Shown in pieces: positions 1 through 8,685 of a stretch of DNA of 64,000 bases. The stretch covers positions 682,001 through 746,000 of the forward strand of contig NZ_LIPG01000003.1 of assembly GCF_001905505.1 (NCBI RefSeq). Reading direction: 5' to 3'. Position 1 is the stretch's first letter, and the number at the start of each line of letters is the position of its first letter. The DNA comes from Streptomyces sp. CB02058. Its GTDB lineage: Bacteria; Actinomycetota; Actinomycetes; Streptomycetales; Streptomycetaceae. The position numbers were made by a program, and so were the translations under genes. The notes beneath the pieces were generated by a model, which was given only the letters and a program-made list of their open reading frames with translations, ran no database searches and was not told the origin of the DNA.

Positions 1-575
1 ATGAGCAGGACCAGGATCGTGAAGGACGCCGTGCCGTTCGCGAACCACGGGTAGCGGTCGAAGGACCCGAATCCGAGGCCGGTGAGCGTCTGGTTGACGA
101 TGCCGAACTCCGAGTGGAACAGCCACTGGAAGACCGTCGTGGCCGCGACGACCGGCATCGCCCAGGCCAGCACCAGGGAGCAGAGCACGACGGTCCGCCC
201 CACGCGTCCGAGCCGCTCCGTCATCAGGGCCACGAGGGTCGAGACGACCATGATCAGCACGACGTTGACGGCCATGAAGACGAAGGTGCGGCCGGTGACC
301 TCCCAGAAGCGCTGGTCGGACAGGAGCGTCCGGTAGTTCCGCAGGCCCACGAACTCGGCGTCCCCGCGGATCAGCTGGCGGAGCCGGAAGTCCTGGAGGG
401 AGATCACCACGGCCCGCACCAGCGGGTAGACCAGCAGATAGAGCATCCCGCCGATCGCGGGGGCGATCAGGGCGTACGGCCAGAGCCCCTGCGGGGACCG
501 TCCCGGCCGCCGCCCCGGTGGTGCCTTCCGGGGAAGGGTGACGCGTGGAGCGGGCCGTTCGCGTACAGCCGGCAC
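1..575 (-). CDS. Sugar ABC transporter permease, MalF type (partial)
   Basis: Inner-membrane permease of a carbohydrate ABC importer; the 3' part lies beyond the left window edge. The GTG start at 573-575 follows AGGAGG by six bases. After a basic N-terminus of about 30 residues there is a hydrophobic segment at about residues 32-52, then FVGLRNY, a phrase typical of MalF-type permeases, and further membrane segments. It lies 39 bp downstream of the binding-protein gene on the same strand, so the two should be co-transcribed; a second permease probably follows outside the window. The family is clear but the substrate is not shown by the sequence. Confidence 0.88.
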   Translation of the reverse strand, partial: MPAVRERPAPRVTLPRKAPPGRRPGRSPQGLWPYALIAPAIGGMLYLLVYPLVRAVVISLQDFRLRQLIRGDAEFVGLRNYRTLLSDQRFWEVTGRTFVFMAVNVVLIMVVSTLVALMTERLGRVGRTVVLCSLVLAWAMPVVAATTVFQWLFHSEFGIVNQTLTGLGFGSFDRYPWFANGTASFTILVLL

Positions 576-614
576 GGCGGGCCTCCTCTCGGTGAAGGGC
601 ATCGGACGGGCGGG

Positions 615-1880
615 TCAGGAGCCGGCGTTCATGGCCCGGGTGATGTCGGCGGAGGCCTTGGCCGCCTCCTCGGCGGCGTCACCGCCGGTGAGGACGGCCG
701 TCATGTAGTCCTTGACGGGGTTCTCGGCCTCCACGGCCGCCCAGCCCGGGGTGTTCGGCGTCGCGTGCCCGTTGGCCGCGCCGACCGCCATCGCCGAGGC
801 GCCGGGGTCGCCCGCCACCGCCGAGGCGAGGGTGGTCCGGTTGGGCACGTAGCTCATGGCCACCGCGAGCTTCTTCTGCCAGGCGTCGCCCGTCAGTTCC
901 TTGATGAAGGTCACCGCCGCGTCCGGATGCCCGGCCGCCGCGGGCACGACCAGATCGGAACCACCGGTGAACACCGCACCCGGAGTGCCCGCCGTCTTCC
1001 CCGGGATCGGGAAGAATCCCAGCTTCCCCTTCAGCCCGGGGTTGTTCTCGACGACCACGTTCGCACCGCCCGGGGTGGAGATGACCTGGGCCACCTGCCC
1101 CTGCGCCATCACCTCGGCCTGCGGCGGATCGTCCTCGTCGGAGTCCTTGGGGCCCTTCCCGAGCGCCTGGAGCTGCGCGTAGAAGGCCATGCCCCGCTGC
1201 GCCTCGGGTGTGTCGAGCGCACCCTTCCACCGCCCGCCGGACTCGGTGGCGAGGTCCCCGCCCTCGTCCCAGACGAAGCCCGCCAGCGCGTACCAGAGCT
1301 GACCCGGCAGGTAGATGCCCTGGGTGCCGCCCTTGTTCAGCTTCGTGGTGGCGGCGATCCACTCCTCGCGCGTGGTGAGCTTCGCGGGGTCGACGCCGGC
1401 CTTCTCGAAGAGGTCCTTGCGGTAGATCACCACCCGGTTGGCGGCGTAGTACGGGATGCCGTACTGCTTGCCGTCGTACGAACCCGGCTCGGCCAGGCCC
1501 TTCAGCCAGTCGTCGCCGTTCAGTTCGTCCTTCTTGTCGCTGAGGTCCAGCAGTCCGCCGCTCTCCGCGAACTGTGCCACCTGGGTGTTGCCCGCCTCGA
1601 TCACGTCCGGGGCGTCGTTGCTGGCCAGGGCGGCGGTGATCTTCTGGCCGATGCCGTCCCACTCCTGGATCTGAATCTTCACGTCGATGTCCGGGTGCGC
1701 GGCCTCGAAACCCTCGGTGAACTCCTTCTGGAACGCGGCGGAGACGCTGTCCCGCATCAGCCAGACATCGACCGTCGTCACGCCCCCGGCCCCTTCGGCG
1801 TCGTCGGCGCCGGAGCTGCAGGCAGTGAGAGCGGCGGCCGTCACGAGCGCGGACACACCGGCAAGCAAGCGGTACTTCAC
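615..1880 (-). CDS. Sugar-binding lipoprotein of ABC importer (DasA-like)
   Basis: Extracellular solute-binding protein family 1, 421 residues, delivering a sugar to the neighbouring permease. The N-terminus is a lipoprotein signal with lipobox LTAC, the lipidated residue being Cys21. Phrases such as DAPDVIEAGNT, QYGIPYYAANRVVIYRKD and an aromatic LWYALAGFVWDEGGD stretch resemble amino-sugar binders like DasA. Two chitosanases about 9 kb away make chitosan or chitin oligomers a reasonable but unproven substrate. No ATPase gene is visible; Streptomyces sugar importers often share the MsiK ATPase. The gene is divergent from a GntR regulator across an intergenic region with matching palindromes. 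Confidence 0.88.
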   Translation of the reverse strand: MKYRLLAGVSALVTAAALTACSSGADDAEGAGGVTTVDVWLMRDSVSAAFQKEFTEGFEAAHPDIDVKIQIQEWDGIGQKITAALASNDAPDVIEAGNTQVAQFAESGGLLDLSDKKDELNGDDWLKGLAEPGSYDGKQYGIPYYAANRVVIYRKDLFEKAGVDPAKLTTREEWIAATTKLNKGGTQGIYLPGQLWYALAGFVWDEGGDLATESGGRWKGALDTPEAQRGMAFYAQLQALGKGPKDSDEDDPPQAEVMAQGQVAQVISTPGGANVVVENNPGLKGKLGFFPIPGKTAGTPGAVFTGGSDLVVPAAAGHPDAAVTFIKELTGDAWQKKLAVAMSYVPNRTTLASAVAGDPGASAMAVGAANGHATPNTPGWAAVEAENPVKDYMTAVLTGGDAAEEAAKASADITRAMNAGS

Positions 1881-1914
1881 GGTTCACCTCAACGGGAGCA
1901 GAGACCTGACCACC

Positions 1915-1937
1915 TGACCAGTGAAGCCCACTGGACA
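1915..1937. promoter_or_regulatory. Candidate GntR operator near the binding-protein promoter
   Basis: Inverted repeat with half-sites TGACCAGTG and CACTGGACA around a short spacer, 35 bp upstream of the binding-protein start (1880). The half-site TGACCAGTG recurs at 2070-2078 in front of the divergent GntR gene, which suggests a common regulator. ACCAGT/ACTGGT half-sites also occur in DasR-type operators. Function is inferred. Confidence 0.5.
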
Positions 1938-2069
1938 GCTCACCTCTTGGTGGTGGATGAAGGTGGCATAGACCAATGAGACCGTCAAGCCCCTTTGTAT
2001 AAAGGGATATTGGCCGATCCGGTTTCGCCGTCCCCCTGTTCATGCCGGGCGAGGTGGCTAGACTCTCCC

Positions 2070-2100
2070 TGACCAGTGGACATCGATTGCTCAACTGGTA
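2070..2100. promoter_or_regulatory. Candidate GntR autoregulatory operator
   Basis: TGACCAGTGGACA at 2070-2082 followed by AACTGGTA at 2093-2100 gives ACCAGT and ACTGGT half-sites in inverted orientation, 30 bp before the GntR start at 2130. It shares a half-site with the palindrome at 1915-1937. A separate near-perfect palindrome, CCCTTTGTATAAAGGG at 1991-2006, lies between the two and may mark promoter DNA; its role is unknown. Confidence 0.45.
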
Positions 2101-2129
2101 AAGGGAGCGGAACGCGCGGAGGGAAAAGC

Positions 2130-2969
2130 ATGAAAGCCGATGTGCCGGGGACGGTGCTCAAGCGGGAGCGGGCGCGTGACGCGGTCCTCGAGCTGATCGA
2201 GAGCCGGAGCCCCGGGGACGCCATCCCGTCCGAACGGGCCCTGTGCGCCCTGCTCGGCGTGTCCCGGCCCACCCTGCGCGCCGCCGTCGACGAACTGGTG
2301 GCGGCCGGGCTGCTCGTACGGGAGCACGGGCGCGGGATGTTCGTGGCGCCGGAGAAGATCACCCAGGAGCTGGTCTCCGCCGACCTCTCCCTGAGCCTGC
2401 CGCAGGCCGCCGGGGCGTGGTCGAGCAGGCTGCTGGAGTTCACGACCCTCCCGGCCGGCGCCCGGGTGGGCCGCAGGCTGCGGATGTCGCCCGCCGAGGA
2501 CATCGTGTACGTCGCGCGGCTGCGCCTGGTCGACGGTGCGCCCATGGCCATCGAGCACCTGCACATCAGGGCCGCCCTGGTCCCGGGCCTGTCGGCCGAG
2601 GAGCTGGAGGACGGCGATCTCTACGAGCATCTGCGCCACACCCACGGGGTCCACGTGCGCGAGGCGGTCCAGGCGATCGAGCCCACCGTCGTCACACGCG
2701 CGGAGGCCCAGCTCCTGGAGGTTCCCGAGCTGTCCCCCGCGCTGCTCTTCGAGCGCCTGACCTCGGACACCGCCGGGGTGCCCGTGGAGTACGTCCACTC
2801 GCTCTACCGGGGGGACCGCTACCGGATCGTCTCCCGGCTGGCACTCGGCCCCGCCGCCACCGCCCCGCTGGTCAGGGACGGGCACCACCCGGGGATCCCG
2901 CCCGGGGACTTCGCGCACGGGGACCCGATCGCGTCGTCCACCCGGGGGGACATCCAGGCCGGAGGCTGA
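2130..2969 (+). CDS. GntR/HutC-family regulator (UTRA domain, DasR-like)
   Basis: Transcription factor of 279 residues. The ATG at 2130 is preferred over one at 2076 because GGAGGGAAAA lies just upstream. The N-terminal winged helix (about residues 10-75) contains IPSERALCALLGVSRPTLR and a wing with HGRGMFVAP. The rest is a UTRA effector domain ending in VEYVHSLYRGDRYRIVSRL, very like the C-terminus of DasR, which senses amino-sugar phosphates. It is divergent from a sugar ABC operon and probably represses it and itself. The effector is not determined. Confidence 0.85.
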   Translation: MKADVPGTVLKRERARDAVLELIESRSPGDAIPSERALCALLGVSRPTLRAAVDELVAAGLLVREHGRGMFVAPEKITQELVSADLSLSLPQAAGAWSSRLLEFTTLPAGARVGRRLRMSPAEDIVYVARLRLVDGAPMAIEHLHIRAALVPGLSAEELEDGDLYEHLRHTHGVHVREAVQAIEPTVVTRAEAQLLEVPELSPALLFERLTSDTAGVPVEYVHSLYRGDRYRIVSRLALGPAATAPLVRDGHHPGIPPGDFAHGDPIASSTRGDIQAGG

Positions 2970-3059
2970 GGCGCGGGCCGCGGCGCCCGGAGGCCCGTGC
3001 CATAGGGTCGGGGCGAGCCGTGCGAGCCGACGGGCCCGGCGGGACATGAGGGAGGCAAC

Positions 3060-3311
3060 GTGCGCTTGAGGGTGGAATTCACCACCGAGCCCTTCGATCT
3101 CGACGAGGCACCCGCCCACGCGGTGGTGGCCCGCGAGGTCATCCAGACCGCCGATCTGGACGCCGTGGACGTGGGCCCCTTCGGGAACACGGCCGAAGGG
3201 GGCGCGGACCAGGTCCTCACCGCCGTGGACTCCCTGCTGCGCAAGGCCCTGGCCTCCGGCGCCACCCGGGTGTCCCTCCAGCTCAACGTCATCGGGGAGG
3301 ACACCCCGTGA
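3060..3311 (+). CDS. Small protein resembling the MTH1187/YkoF thiamine-binding fold
   Basis: 83 residues starting at GTG 3060 after GGGAGG. The segment GPFGNTAEGGADQVLTAV followed by an Ala/Leu-rich helix and SGATRVSLQLNVIGED fits the pattern of the small MTH1187 (DUF77) thiamine-binding family: a G-x-x-G-T-x-x-EG turn, a helix, then a strand. The resemblance is from memory of the family, so ligand and role are uncertain. Its stop overlaps the start of the next gene by four bases (GTGA), so the two are translationally coupled. Confidence 0.5.
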   Translation: MRLRVEFTTEPFDLDEAPAHAVVAREVIQTADLDAVDVGPFGNTAEGGADQVLTAVDSLLRKALASGATRVSLQLNVIGEDTP

Positions 3312-3685
3312 CCGAACCCGCCGATCACCCCCTGGTCGCGGCCGTGAAGCCGCTCGTCGACGCCATGGGGGCCGAGCTGCTGAGCCCCGAGCAGGCCGCG
3401 GCCGACGACGTCGTGCTCGCCTGGGAGGGCACGGACGTCATGGCCGTGCGGCTCCCGCAGCTCTCCGAGTCGCTCGACCACATCCTGGCCGCCATGGAGC
3501 GGCGGCACGGAATGCCGCTGTCCGACCTGGACCGCAAGGCCAAGCAGGGCGTGGTGCGGTCCCTGGAGGCACGCGGGGCCTTCGCCGTGCGGCACGGGGT
3601 GGAGACCGTGGCCGGCGCCCTCGGGGTCAGCCGCTTCACCGTGTACAACTACCTGAACAGGGACAATTCCGCCAAGGGGGAATAG
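3308..3685 (+). CDS. Helix-turn-helix protein upstream of the uricase operon
   Basis: 125 residues, GTG start overlapping the previous stop. The C-terminal part (about residues 75-120) has AVRHGVETVAGALGVSRFTVYNYLNR, a clear helix-turn-helix of the kind seen at the C-terminus of PucR-like regulators. The N-terminal half has no family I can name. Its position just before uraD, uraH and uricase makes it a candidate local regulator of urate degradation, but a DNA-binding role is inferred only from the motif. Confidence 0.6.
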   Translation: MTEPADHPLVAAVKPLVDAMGAELLSPEQAAADDVVLAWEGTDVMAVRLPQLSESLDHILAAMERRHGMPLSDLDRKAKQGVVRSLEARGAFAVRHGVETVAGALGVSRFTVYNYLNRDNSAKGE

Positions 3686-3751
3686 CCCCGCGCAAGTGGT
3701 TCAATGCCGTCGTCCGGGGGACCGGTCGGCGGCATTCTCTGTTCGTGGAAT

Positions 3752-3768
3752 TTCAACAAACTGTTGAC
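3752..3768. promoter_or_regulatory. 17-bp palindrome in the uraD promoter (purine regulon site A)
   Basis: TTCAACAAACTGTTGAC, a near-palindrome with TCAAC and GTTGA arms separated by five bases. Its right end forms a good -35 box (TTGACG, 3764-3769), and TTAGCT at about 3787-3792 could serve as -10, so a bound protein would block transcription. Similar 17-mers occur at 25181, 31400 and 46971. A TTCGTGGAA stretch directly upstream (3742-3750) recurs at 31304-31312 near allR. Confidence 0.55.
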
Positions 3769-3838
3769 GTCGTGTTGTGAAGGGCGTTAGCTATCCGCAG
3801 CCCGACAACGCACAGCGAAAACAGCCACGGAGGCTCCC

Positions 3839-4360
3839 GTGACTTCGAGCTCCACACCGGGCCTCGCCCGGTTCAACACCCTGGCGGCCGACGAGGCCGC
3901 AGCCGCGCTGCACGAGGTGTGTGCCAGTGCGAAGTGGGGAAGCCTCGTTCTCGCCCACCGGCCGTACGCCGGCACGGAAGCCCTCCTCTCGGCGAGTGAC
4001 GCCGCCGTGGCGGAGCTCTCCGCGCAGGACCTGGCCGAAGCGATGGCCGGCCACCCGCCGATCGGCCGCCCCAAGCCCGGGGACCCGGCCTCCGCCCGTG
4101 AGCAGCGGGGGATGGCCGGTGCGTCCGAGGAGCTCAGGGCCGAGATGCTCGAACTCAACCTGGCCTACCAGGAGCGGTTCGGACACGTCTTCCTGATCTG
4201 CGCCACCGGAGCCACCGGTGAGCAGATGCGCGACGCGGTGAAGTCCCGGACCGGGAACTCGCCCGAGCAGGAGCGCGAGATCGTGCGCACCGAACTGGGC
4301 AAGATCAACCGGATCCGGCTGACCCGGCTCGTACAGGACTCTCCAGAGCAAGGAGCGTGA
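3839..4360 (+). CDS. uraD: OHCU decarboxylase (urate pathway step 3)
   Basis: Decarboxylates 2-oxo-4-hydroxy-4-carboxy-5-ureidoimidazoline to (S)-allantoin, the last step from urate. 173 residues, GTG start with ACGGAGG upstream. AGHPPIG carries the catalytic histidine region of the family, and SAREQRGM contains the conserved acidic site. HIU hydrolase and uricase follow immediately, with a four-base overlap (GTGA) into the next gene, so the three enzymes of urate-to-allantoin conversion form one operon. Confidence 0.93.
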   Translation: MTSSSTPGLARFNTLAADEAAAALHEVCASAKWGSLVLAHRPYAGTEALLSASDAAVAELSAQDLAEAMAGHPPIGRPKPGDPASAREQRGMAGASEELRAEMLELNLAYQERFGHVFLICATGATGEQMRDAVKSRTGNSPEQEREIVRTELGKINRIRLTRLVQDSPEQGA

Positions 4361-4758
4361 CGGTCTTGAGCACCGACACCACCGCATCGGTGTCCACCCA
4401 CATCCTGGACACCAGCATCGGCCGCCCCGCGGCAGCCGTCACCGTCTCCCTCGCCGCACGCAGTGGTGCGGACGCGGACTACGTGACGCTCGGCGGTTCC
4501 GCGACCGACGCGGACGGGCGCTGCAAGGACCTGCCGGCCCTGCCGGAAGGCACCACCCATGTACGGCTCGCATTCGACACCGAGTCGTACTTCACCAGCA
4601 AGAAGCAAGCCGAGGCGCAGCAGGACGCCCCCCGCGTAAGGGACAGCGGCGCGTTCTTCCCGGAGGTGGCGATCGCGTTCGCCGTCACCCCGGGCGAGCA
4701 CTATCACGTACCGCTGCTGCTCAACCCGTTCGGCTACTCCGTTTACCGAGGGAGCTAG
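4357..4758 (+). CDS. uraH: 5-hydroxyisourate hydrolase (transthyretin-like)
   Basis: Hydrolyses 5-hydroxyisourate to OHCU. About 130 residues ending in the family's C-terminal YRGS signature; the N-terminal THILDTSIGRPA strand is also characteristic. Two starts are possible: GTG at 4357, which overlaps the uraD stop but is only one base from AGGAG, and TTG at 4366, ten bases from the same AGGAG. The TTG may be the true start; the longer form is listed. Central gene of the uraD-uraH-uricase operon. Confidence 0.93.
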   Translation: MTVLSTDTTASVSTHILDTSIGRPAAAVTVSLAARSGADADYVTLGGSATDADGRCKDLPALPEGTTHVRLAFDTESYFTSKKQAEAQQDAPRVRDSGAFFPEVAIAFAVTPGEHYHVPLLLNPFGYSVYRGS

Positions 4759-4764
4759 CAGACA

Positions 4765-5688
4765 ATGCCCACGATTCTCGGCCAGAACCAGTACGGCAAA
4801 GCAGAGAACCGCGTCGTCAGGATCACGCGGGACGGCGACACCCACCACATAAAGGACCTCAACGTCTCGGTCGCCCTCTCCGGCGACATGGACGACGTCC
4901 ACTACTCCGGCTCCAACGCCAACGTCCTGCCGACCGACACCACCAAGAACACGGTGTACGCCTTCGCCAAGGAACACGGCATAGAGTCCGCCGAGCAGTT
5001 CGGCATCCACCTGGCCCGGCACTTCGTGACCTCGCAGGAGCCGATCGAGGTGGCCCGCATCAGGATCGAGGAGTACGCCTGGGAGCGCATCGCGACCTCC
5101 GACGGCAACTCCCGGTTCATCGGCGCCGACGAGGTCAAGCACTCCTTCGTCCGCAAGGGCCAGGAGACGCGCACCACCCAGATCACCTACGACGGCGAGA
5201 AGTGGGAGGTCGTCTCCGGTCTCAAGGACCTCACGGTGATGAACTCCACCAACTCCGAGTTCTGGGGCTACGTCAAGGACAAGTACACGACGCTCAAGGA
5301 GGCGTACGACCGCATCCTGGCGACCGACGTCTCCGCCCGGTGGCGTTACAACTGGACCGACGACGAGCAGCGCATGCCGAACTGGGAGAAGTCCTACGAG
5401 CAGGCGCGCAAGCACATGCTCGAAGCCTTCGCCGAGACGTACTCGCTCTCGCTCCAGCAGACCCTGTACCAGATGGGTTCGCGCATCATCAACAGCCGGA
5501 GCGAGATCGACGAGATCCGCTTCTCGCTGCCCAACAACCACCACTTCCTCGTGGACTTGGAGCCCTTCGGCCTCAAGAACGACAACGAGGTCTACTTCGC
5601 GGCCGACCGCCCGTACGGCCTCATCGAGGCGACCGTGCTGCGCGACGGCGTCGAGCCGAAGATCCCGGTCGACATGACCAACCTCTGA
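4765..5688 (+). CDS. uox: Urate oxidase (cofactor-free uricase)
   Basis: Oxidises urate to 5-hydroxyisourate with oxygen, giving hydrogen peroxide. 307 residues, a normal length for the family. The N-terminal YGKAENRVVRI segment carries the catalytic lysine region, and LPTDTTKNTVY contains the conserved threonine. Both tandem T-fold halves are present. The gene starts six bases after uraH and is followed by a strong hairpin, so it probably ends the operon's main transcript. Confidence 0.95.
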   Translation: MPTILGQNQYGKAENRVVRITRDGDTHHIKDLNVSVALSGDMDDVHYSGSNANVLPTDTTKNTVYAFAKEHGIESAEQFGIHLARHFVTSQEPIEVARIRIEEYAWERIATSDGNSRFIGADEVKHSFVRKGQETRTTQITYDGEKWEVVSGLKDLTVMNSTNSEFWGYVKDKYTTLKEAYDRILATDVSARWRYNWTDDEQRMPNWEKSYEQARKHMLEAFAETYSLSLQQTLYQMGSRIINSRSEIDEIRFSLPNNHHFLVDLEPFGLKNDNEVYFAADRPYGLIEATVLRDGVEPKIPVDMTNL

Positions 5689-5700
5689 CGCGGTGCTGAA

Positions 5701-5732
5701 CCGGCCCCCGTCCCCAGCGGGACGGGGGCCGG
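5701..5732 (+). terminator. Strong hairpin after uricase
   Basis: Perfect 14-bp inverted repeat (5701-5714 with 5719-5732, arm CCGGCCCCCGTCCC) around the four-base loop CAGC, beginning 13 bp after the uricase stop. No U-tract follows, as is usual in Streptomyces. It ends only eight bases before the next gene's ribosome-binding site, so some read-through into the permease is likely. Confidence 0.75.
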
Positions 5733-5752
5733 TCATCCCGGAGGGAAATTCC

Positions 5753-7153
5753 ATGGCACAGCCTGCAACGGGGCCGGCGAAAGGCCCATGTACAACCCCA
5801 CCGGCCGCTGCCCGCAAGGCAGTTCACCCGGTGGACGAAAAGCTTCCGTCCTCGCGGCTCGTCCCCGCCGCACTCCAGCACATCGCCGCCATGTACGCGG
5901 GCGTCGTCACCCCTCCGCTCATCATCGGACAGGCCGTCGGACTCGACACGGCCGGCATGACCCGTCTGATCGCCGCGAGCCTCCTGATCGCCGGACTCGC
6001 CACCCTCCTCCAGACCCTCGGCGCCGGGCGCTTCGCGGGGAACCGGCTGCCGTTCGTCAACGCCGCGTCCTCCGCGGGTATCGCCCCGATGCTCGCCATC
6101 GCCGAGAACACCGCGCCCGGCCACCAACTCCCCGCCATCTACGGCGCGGTGATCGTCGCAGGTGTCTTCTGCCTCGCCGTGGGGCCCTTCTTCGGACGGC
6201 TGCTCCGCTTCTTCCCTCCGCTCGTCACCGGCGTCGTCATCACCCTCATCGGCGTCACCCTGATGCCCGTACCGGTCGGCTGGGCGCAGGGAGGCGACGC
6301 GACCGCCGACGACTTCGGCGCCATGAAGTACCTGGCGCTCGCCGCCTTCACCCTCGTCGTCATCCTGCTGATCCAGCGCTTCGGACGCGGCTTCGTCAAA
6401 CAGACGGCCCTGCTCGCGGGCATGTTCGCCGGCACCCTGGCCGCCGTCCCCTTCGGGCTCGCCGACTTCTCCGCGCTCGGCTCCGCCCCCGTCGCCGCCC
6501 TGCCCACGCCCTTCTCCTTCGGCGCGCCCGAGTTCCAGCCCGCCGCGATCCTCTCCCTCTGCATCGTGATGCTCGTGCTGATGACGGAGTCCTCGGCCGG
6601 CATGCTGGCGCTCGGCGAGATCTGCGAGCGGCGCACCGACGGCACCACCATCACCAGGGGACTGCGCACCGACGGCATCGCCACCCTGCTCGGACCGGTC
6701 TTCGGCGGATTCCCGACCAGCGCCTTCGCCCAGAACGTCGGCGTCGTGACGCTGACCAGGGTGCGCAGCCGCTACGTCGTCGCCGCCGCGGGCGGAGCCC
6801 TGCTCGTCCTGGGCGCCTTCCCCGTGCTCGGGGCCGTCGTCTCGCTCGTGCCGATGCCCGTGCTCGGCGGCGCCGGGATCGTCCTGTTCGGCTCGATCGC
6901 GGTGAGCGGCATCCGGACCCTGTCCGAGGCCGGACTCGACGACAGCTCCAACATCATCCTCGTGGCGGTGGCCCTCGGCGCGGGCATCATCCCCCTCGCG
7001 GCCCCCGGCTTCTACGCCGGATTCCCGTCCTGGGCACAGACCGTGCTCGGCTCCGGGATCAGTGCGGGAGCGCTCGTCGCGGTCCTGCTCAACCTGTTCT
7101 TCCATCATCTCGGCACCCACAGCCGCACCGCTGTGGCACTCAAATCCTCCTAG
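5753..7153 (+). CDS. NCS2 purine/urate permease (first copy)
   Basis: Polytopic nucleobase:cation symporter-2 family permease, 466 residues. ATG 5753 is chosen over an upstream GTG at 5693 because GGAGGGAAA precedes it. HPVDEKLPSSRLVPAALQHIAAMYAG is the usual entry into the first helix, and about 12-14 hydrophobic segments follow. VMTESS-type residues in the middle and GFPTSAFAQNVGVV later match the family's substrate-site region. It lies between uricase and 8-oxoguanine deaminase, so urate, xanthine or a related purine is the likely substrate. Confidence 0.9.
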   Translation: MAQPATGPAKGPCTTPPAAARKAVHPVDEKLPSSRLVPAALQHIAAMYAGVVTPPLIIGQAVGLDTAGMTRLIAASLLIAGLATLLQTLGAGRFAGNRLPFVNAASSAGIAPMLAIAENTAPGHQLPAIYGAVIVAGVFCLAVGPFFGRLLRFFPPLVTGVVITLIGVTLMPVPVGWAQGGDATADDFGAMKYLALAAFTLVVILLIQRFGRGFVKQTALLAGMFAGTLAAVPFGLADFSALGSAPVAALPTPFSFGAPEFQPAAILSLCIVMLVLMTESSAGMLALGEICERRTDGTTITRGLRTDGIATLLGPVFGGFPTSAFAQNVGVVTLTRVRSRYVVAAAGGALLVLGAFPVLGAVVSLVPMPVLGGAGIVLFGSIAVSGIRTLSEAGLDDSSNIILVAVALGAGIIPLAAPGFYAGFPSWAQTVLGSGISAGALVAVLLNLFFHHLGTHSRTAVALKSS

Positions 7154-7198
7154 GGTCCTGCCGTGCCCACATCGCCCGAGACAGAAGAGGGAAGCACC

Positions 7199-8596
7199 AT
7201 GGCAGCTTCGGCGGATCCCAGGACCACCCAGCGCATCGTCATCGAGAACTGCTCGATCGCCACCGTCGACGCCCACGACACCGAGTACGCCTCGGGCCAC
7301 GTCGTCGTGGCGGGCAACCGCATCGAGTCCGTCGGCGCCGGCAAGGCGCCGGAGAACCTCGAAGGCGTCGTCCGGCGCATCGACGGCACCGGCCACCTCG
7401 TCACGCCCGGCCTCGTCAACACCCACCACCACTTCTACCAGTGGATCACCCGGGGCCTCGCGACCGACCACAACCTCTTCGACTGGCTGGTCGCGCTCTA
7501 CCCGACCTGGGCACGCATCGACGAGCCGATGGCCCGGACCGCCGCGCAGGGCTCCCTCGCGATGATGGCCCGCGGCGGGGTCACCACCGCGATGGACCAC
7601 CACTACGTCTTCCCGCGCGGCTCCGGCGACCTGTCCGGCGCGATCACCGGGGCCGCCCGTGACATGGGCGTACGCTTCACCCTCGCCCGGGGCTCCATGG
7701 ACCGCAGCGAGAAGGACGGCGGACTGCCCCCGGACTTCGCGGTGGAGACGCTCGACGGAGCGCTCGCCGCGACCGAGGCGACCATCGACGAACACCACGA
7801 CGCCTCGTTCGACGCGATGACCCGGATCGCCGTCGCACCCTGCTCGCCCTTCTCCGTGTCGACCGAACTCCTCAAGCAGGGAGCGGAGCTGGCCCGCCGT
7901 CGCGGCGTACGGCTGCACACGCACGGCTCGGAGACCGTCGAGGAGGAGCAGTTCTGCAAGGAGCTGTTCGGGATGGGCCCGACCGACTACTTCGAGTCGA
8001 CGGGCTGGCTCGGCGACGACGTGTGGATGGCCCACTGCGTCCACATGAACGACTCCGACATCGCCGCCTTCGCCCGCACCGGCACCGGTGTCGCGCACTG
8101 CCCGTCCTCCAACGCCCGCCTCGCCGCGGGCATCGCACGCGTCCCCGACATGCTCGCCGCCGGTGTCCCGGTCGGGCTCGGTGTCGACGGCACCGCGTCC
8201 AACGAGTCCGGCGAACTCCACACCGAGCTGCGCAACGCCCTCCTCATCAACCGCCTCGGTGCCCACCGCGAGAAGGCCCTGAACGCGCGTCAGGCGCTGC
8301 GCCTGGGCACGTACGGCGGAGCCCGTGTGCTCGGCCGCGCCGACGAGATCGGCTCCCTGGAGCCGGGCAAGCTCGCCGACCTGGTGCTGTGGAAGCTGGA
8401 CACCCTCGCCCACGCCTCCATCGCCGACCCGGTGACCGCCCTGGTCTTCGGCGCGGCGGCCCCGGTCACCCTCTCCCTCGTCGACGGCAGGCCCGTCGTC
8501 GAGGACGGCCGCCTCATCACGGCCGACGAGGACGCCATCGCCCGCGCGACCCGCGACGAGGCCCGGCGCCTGGCGCAGATCGCCGCAGGAGCCTGA
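7199..8596 (+). CDS. 8-oxoguanine deaminase (amidohydrolase)
   Basis: Metal-dependent deaminase of the amidohydrolase superfamily, 465 residues. ATG 7199 is favoured over GTG 7163 by GAGGGAAGC upstream. Metal ligands are visible: HxH in VNTHHHFYQWITRG, a histidine in LHTHGSET, a histidine in WMAHCVHM, and the aspartate in GVDGTASNESGE. The MDHHYVFPRG and DGTASNE phrases fit the 8-oxoguanine deaminase / hydroxydechloroatrazine hydrolase subgroup. 8-Oxoguanine deamination yields urate, which feeds the upstream uricase. Other guanine-like substrates remain possible. Confidence 0.85.
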   Translation: MAASADPRTTQRIVIENCSIATVDAHDTEYASGHVVVAGNRIESVGAGKAPENLEGVVRRIDGTGHLVTPGLVNTHHHFYQWITRGLATDHNLFDWLVALYPTWARIDEPMARTAAQGSLAMMARGGVTTAMDHHYVFPRGSGDLSGAITGAARDMGVRFTLARGSMDRSEKDGGLPPDFAVETLDGALAATEATIDEHHDASFDAMTRIAVAPCSPFSVSTELLKQGAELARRRGVRLHTHGSETVEEEQFCKELFGMGPTDYFESTGWLGDDVWMAHCVHMNDSDIAAFARTGTGVAHCPSSNARLAAGIARVPDMLAAGVPVGLGVDGTASNESGELHTELRNALLINRLGAHREKALNARQALRLGTYGGARVLGRADEIGSLEPGKLADLVLWKLDTLAHASIADPVTALVFGAAAPVTLSLVDGRPVVEDGRLITADEDAIARATRDEARRLAQIAAGA

Positions 8597-8618
8597 CGCT
8601 CCGCACCCCCCCATGACA

Positions 8619-8650
8619 GGCCGGCCGAGGGGGACGGCCCTCGGCCGGCC
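8619..8650 (+). terminator. Hairpin terminator after the deaminase
   Basis: Perfect 13-bp inverted repeat (8619-8631 with 8638-8650, arm GGCCGGCCGAGGG) with a six-base loop, 23 bp after the deaminase stop. It separates the deaminase from the second permease unit. Confidence 0.75.
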
Positions 8651-8685
8651 GTAGTGGACCCAGCAGGGTTCACCGAAGCCTGCCC

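Noticed and set aside
2076-2129. Upstream ATG (2076) as GntR start
   Set aside because: It lies in the operator region without a ribosome-binding site; ATG 2130 follows GGAGGGAAAA.
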